A stretch of 64,000 bases of DNA from Unio delphinus (Eukaryota > Mollusca > Bivalvia > Unionida > Unionidae): contig JAQISU010000119.1 in assembly GCA_029339505.1 (NCBI GenBank), forward strand, positions 1,740,501 to 1,804,500, written 5' to 3'. This document shows, in pieces, positions 60,750 to 64,000 of this stretch. The position numbers were made by a program, and so were the translations under genes. The notes beneath the pieces are model-generated. The model saw nothing but the letters and a program-made list of their open reading frames with translations, was not told the DNA's origin and searched no databases. The number at the start of each line of letters is the position of its first letter. Positions within the stretch are counted from its first letter, which is position 1.

Positions 60750-61590
60750 ACGCCTAAAAAACCCACTGAAATATCGGCAATCAAAGATGTAATTTTTTTT
60801 TATCGAGGATGAAATATCCGAACTGTTAAATCTTGCAAATGTGGATCCAAATGATTATATTTCAAGACAAACGAGTAATGTTTCCTTCAATAGTTAAAAC
60901 TAATGAAGCAACCAAAAACTCCATAGCAGTCCTTGCTTCTGGTAATATCAAACCAGGTGTTCTTTTTCCAACTGTGCTAGATACAGTGACAGGTAAGCCC
61001 AACATGAACTCGAATAAAATAACAGCACTTGGTGATAGTGATGTTGTGACAAAACATTATGTAGATGTCGTAGACAATAAAATATCAATGCTGTGGGATG
61101 ATTATGATGCTCACATAACCGTGTTTGGAAATTTTCGTAGGAATTTTAGAAAAATTGATGAGACCATTCACAATTTCTTTGGAAAACTGCCAAATATCCC
61201 CATGAAACTTTCCGATATAAAAACAACTATTGATACGATTAAACAAAAGCAGGATAACATCGTTAGTGATTTTCCTGCTATTGTCACCCCACTTGATAAA
61301 ATTAAAATACTGCATAAATAAATTATAAATACAGTGTACTTGATACATCATGGATATTTCACCTGGACACCTATAAATAACTCCGTTGGAGTGTCTGCAG
61401 ATGTCGGGGTTTCTTTAGATTAACACTGATTTCACCGTTACAGTTTAACGTACCATCAAGTATGTCCACGGGAATTAATACTACAAGTACAATAAGTTAA
61501 GGGATCCAGCGAAACATTTACAATATGCCCCAGCAGTGGTAATTAGAATCAGCGTCACTTACAGCTTATGTGGAATTTGTGATTGATTTA
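60750..61590 (+). pseudogene. Fibre-like protein relic
   Basis: A degenerate helical lead (EISELLNLANVDPNDYIF...) is followed by one repeat-like unit (NEATKNSIAVLASGNIKPGV). Next comes a collar-like segment absent from the complete element (NKITALGDSDVVTKHYVD), and a coiled part ending TPLDKIKILHK. After a stop (61319-61321), a head-like region follows with frame changes (GYFTWTPINNSVGVSADVG). It corresponds to the shaft and head at 25576-24458. Confidence 0.75.
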
Positions 61591-61592
61591 AG

Positions 61593-63450
61593 GTGCGCGA
61601 ATTACAAACTAAACTAAAAAATCTTGATGTGTATCAGTTAAAGGTAATGAAATACCGCAGACGTATTACCCAAGTTGACATAATCGTGTATTCGGCTTCA
61701 ACTGTTATTGCTGGAATAGGTATACAGTCCTACCCGTTTATATCGACATCGCTTATCTCGACAAGACTCCTACGTCGACAAAAAAGCAAAGACCCGGTCC
61801 CATGGTCTACTATTACTATCAAATTGTCATGCTTATATCAATGTCGAGATAAAAGAAAAACGTATATGTCGACAGAAACCCTTAGTCCCAGCTTGAACAA
61901 ATCCTTTGTTTTCAAAACGTTTATGTCGACAAGCTGCCAATTAAGACCAATACTTTGTTCAATAATTAGTTGATCTTGCCGCCAGGCTTTTGATGTTGCG
62001 GTCGGATAAAACAAACATAGCAGCACATTTTCTCACCACTCTGCAGCTAGTTAAGTCTTTGTTTCTTGCCGCCTAGATTGTGGGACATGTTCTTCAGATG
62101 TACTCTTACAATGACAATATGTACATCTGTCAGTCTTTCAGCCACTGAATTTTCTGATTGTAAATATCAGCACAGCTAAAAGGATCAATTGAGGAACACA
62201 ATTTACCAATCAACAGGTGGTCGAAGCAGGACTAGCAAGCCGTCCAGGAAATTGATGCGTACAGAGGACTCCTGTATATGTGATTTTCTGAATCCCATAT
62301 ATAAAAATTGCGTGAAAATACGGATTACGCGTTTTCAAGACCTTTGAAAGTGATCTGTGATTAAAACAAGTTTTTTCTTTTGGTTGTGAAAGTTTCGTTT
62401 TTAACTTTATTTACATTTACGATGGCTACCGACAGCAGGGTAAAACGCAAATTAAATTTACAGTCTTTGGAAACTAAATATCTGGCTGTTAAGGAAGTTA
62501 AGGGATGAACATCTCGCAAAGAGTCTGTGAAATTTTTTCACTTAAAAATAACACGTCCAGGAAGGATGAAAGCTCTGAGTCTATAAAGAAAGACAAAGTT
62601 GAAGGTAACTGCACTCCCCAAAGGAAGAAGCAAGACTGCTACATTTGAAGACGTGGAGGAAGCATCCAATGGTTCAATGAAGCATTATCGAAAAAACTTA
62701 GTGTGGAGAACTTCGCTGCAACAAGTGGTTGGTTCAGTCGCTTTATTGTTCGTCATAACATCGGATACAAAAGTATTTGTGGAGAATACATGTACTGTTG
62801 ACAGTTTTTCACTTCCCTGTGAATAGCCCCATCCCCTTGGTAGTATAAATAATGCTAATGCCGACGTTGAATATTGTAATGTTGTTCGTATCAGGATGTG
62901 ATCAATGCAATATTTTAATTTGGATATTTTTACACAAAGGTAACCAAAATGTAATTTGTCAACATACAAGTGTATTTCACACTGATTCTGTCTTCATGAA
63001 CTCAAAATTTCCTTTTTTTTTCTTTCTCAAAGTGTAAATGCTATTCACTGACGACGGGTCTCCCTTTGCTGACGAATTTTAAATTATTTTTTTTCTACAG
63101 CCCCCCTCCCCCAACACTTATCTCAACATCCACATATGTCGACAATATTTCCTCGGGCCCGAGGGTGTCAAGATAAACGGGTAGGACTGTATTACTATCA
63201 GCGGTAACAGAGTTGGCACCTGTAGTTGTCACAATTTGTGTTTCTGAGGCAACAACAATTACAGGGGTTCTTAATAGCAGAATAAACTACACGAGTATAT
63301 AATGAAATTACATATCGCAACAGCTGCATAGTCCCAATTATCTTCGTTGATATCATCTAGTCTTGATGATACAATGATATAAGATAAGAAGTTCACAGCG
63401 ATGATTAACATCTATGATTCAGTGATATCAAAATTAGAAAAACACAACAA
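61593..63450 (+). pseudogene. Membrane protein relic split by a Tigger element
   Basis: The first part (to 61724) reads RELQTKLKNLDVYQLKVMKY and RRRITQVDIIVYSAS, ending in the first hydrophobic stretch. The second part resumes at 63192 with LLSAVTELAPVVVTICVSEA and ends with DDTMI...FTAMINIYDSVISKLEK. Both match the intact protein at 23951-24409, so the transposon lies in the middle of the hydrophobic hairpin. Confidence 0.85.
61725..63189 (+). mobile_element. pogo/Tigger-type DNA transposon, degenerate
   Basis: A 1,465-bp insertion with inverted ends cagtcctacccgtttatatc and (reversed) cagtcctacccgtttatctt, flanked by TA on both sides. Inside (62420-62790) are remnants of a CENP-B/Tigger-like DNA-binding region on the plus strand: RVKRKLNLQSLETKYLAVKE, then WFNEALSKKL and NFAATSGWFSRFIVRHNI in shifting frames. 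The DDE catalytic part is missing, so this is an internally deleted, non-autonomous copy. Confidence 0.87.
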
Positions 63451-63896
63451 TGACGACAGAATTACTGCAGCAGATAGCAGCGAACACAGCCCCGTGAAAG
63501 ACAACTATGATCTCAATAACCTCAACTAAACCTGAATTCAGCATGAACTTTCCAACCGCCAATCCGGTAAAGGGAAATCGTGCTTGCAAAATTACGAGTA
63601 CATTACAGCTGATCAAATATCCGGGCAGAACCATTTTGTGCATTGCAGCCAAATAATTCTCTGATGTTTACATATAAAAATGATAAGGATGGAAACCCTG
63701 ACTGGAATGTTGTTTCTATACTATCCAGTAATTATCAAAATGGAACAGATCAATAATGTACTTCAACATAGAATAAAATCAATTACAGGAGAACAATCAA
63801 AGATAGCTATAATAGTCAACGAACCAACTTGATCAACTGCCTTCAAGAGAAACTCACCCAGTTATGTCACAGATATTTATCAGTCATCGCTCAGAA
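63450..63896 (+). pseudogene. Penton-like protein relic, truncated
   Basis: Reads MTTELLQQIAANTAP, ISTKPEFSMNF-like and PDWNVVS-like blocks matching the protein at 23954-22581. It passes the position where that gene has its premature stop and ends in SPSYVTDIYQSSLR. Homology ends at the DIRS junction. Confidence 0.82.
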
Positions 63897-64000
63897 AAGT
63901 GCTAGGCAGAAACGATCTTCTATCACTTTTAGATCATCTTGGCTTTCTCGTGAACATTGGGCTTTCTAATAAACATAAATGCAACCATAACATTATTACG
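63897..64000 (+). mobile_element. DIRS-type reverse-transcriptase fragment
   Basis: The plus strand reads LGRNDLLSLLDHLGFLVN, almost the same as KGRNDLLSLLEHLGFLVNW of the DIRS RT at 51704-52099. The fragment begins abruptly inside the penton relic and runs towards the window edge. It is a second, oppositely oriented DIRS copy of the same family. Confidence 0.75.

Overview
This is animal nuclear DNA, most likely from a lophotrochozoan such as a mollusc. The evidence is intron-split immunoglobulin-domain exons, stand-alone P2X7-intracellular-domain and THAP genes, DIRS, hAT, pogo/Tigger, LINE and SINE remains, and long (TA)n, (TAA)n and (CT)n arrays. The species call is inference. I saw no rRNA, tRNA or CRISPR.

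The main content is a 15.26-kb Polinton/Maverick (adintovirus-like) provirus at 22271-37526. It has ~293-bp, almost identical terminal inverted repeats and a 5-bp flanking duplication (aaaga). Its left half, on the minus strand, is the particle module: a penton-like protein, a two-helix membrane protein, a fibre-like repeat protein with a separate head, an adenain-type protease, a pX-like protein, the double-jelly-roll major capsid protein and two accessory structural genes. Its right half is the replication and integration module: a protein-primed-type PolB fused to an SF1 helicase and an HNH domain, an rve integrase, a Zn-ribbon followed by a parvovirus-type phospholipase A2, and an A32-type packaging ATPase. 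A mobile HNH/NUMOD gene and a repeat-rich control region lie between the halves. Most genes carry exactly one lesion, a single TAA or one frame change, usually at a homopolymer. The MCP, protease, pX-like gene, membrane gene and integrase read open.

Three relics of the same family surround it. At 1551-5770 is an inverted right half (ATPase, PLA2, integrase, helicase). At 11741-12290 is a short structural-gene scrap. At 53570-63896 is a structural half, invaded by a hAT element (54520-58456, 8-bp duplication) and a pogo/Tigger element (61725-63189, TA duplication), and cut at its right end by DIRS-like sequence.

The host layer has these parts. (i) A minus-strand immunoglobulin-superfamily gene spans 1-21686, with six exons whose splice phases agree; two relics sit in its introns. 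(ii) A P2X7-intracellular-domain gene lies on the plus strand (37894-39369). (iii) A THAP gene lies on the minus strand (41677-40164), with a small indel in its domain. (iv) A second P2X7-intracellular-domain locus lies on the minus strand (49083-45333) and carries three stops. A decayed DIRS-type tyrosine-recombinase retrotransposon occupies 49590-52811 on the minus strand.

In the provirus, the ATPase, protease, capsid and penton genes would build and fill particles, PolB-helicase would copy the linear genome, and the integrase would insert it. The PLA2 would be expected to breach membranes during entry. All functions are inferred from motifs.
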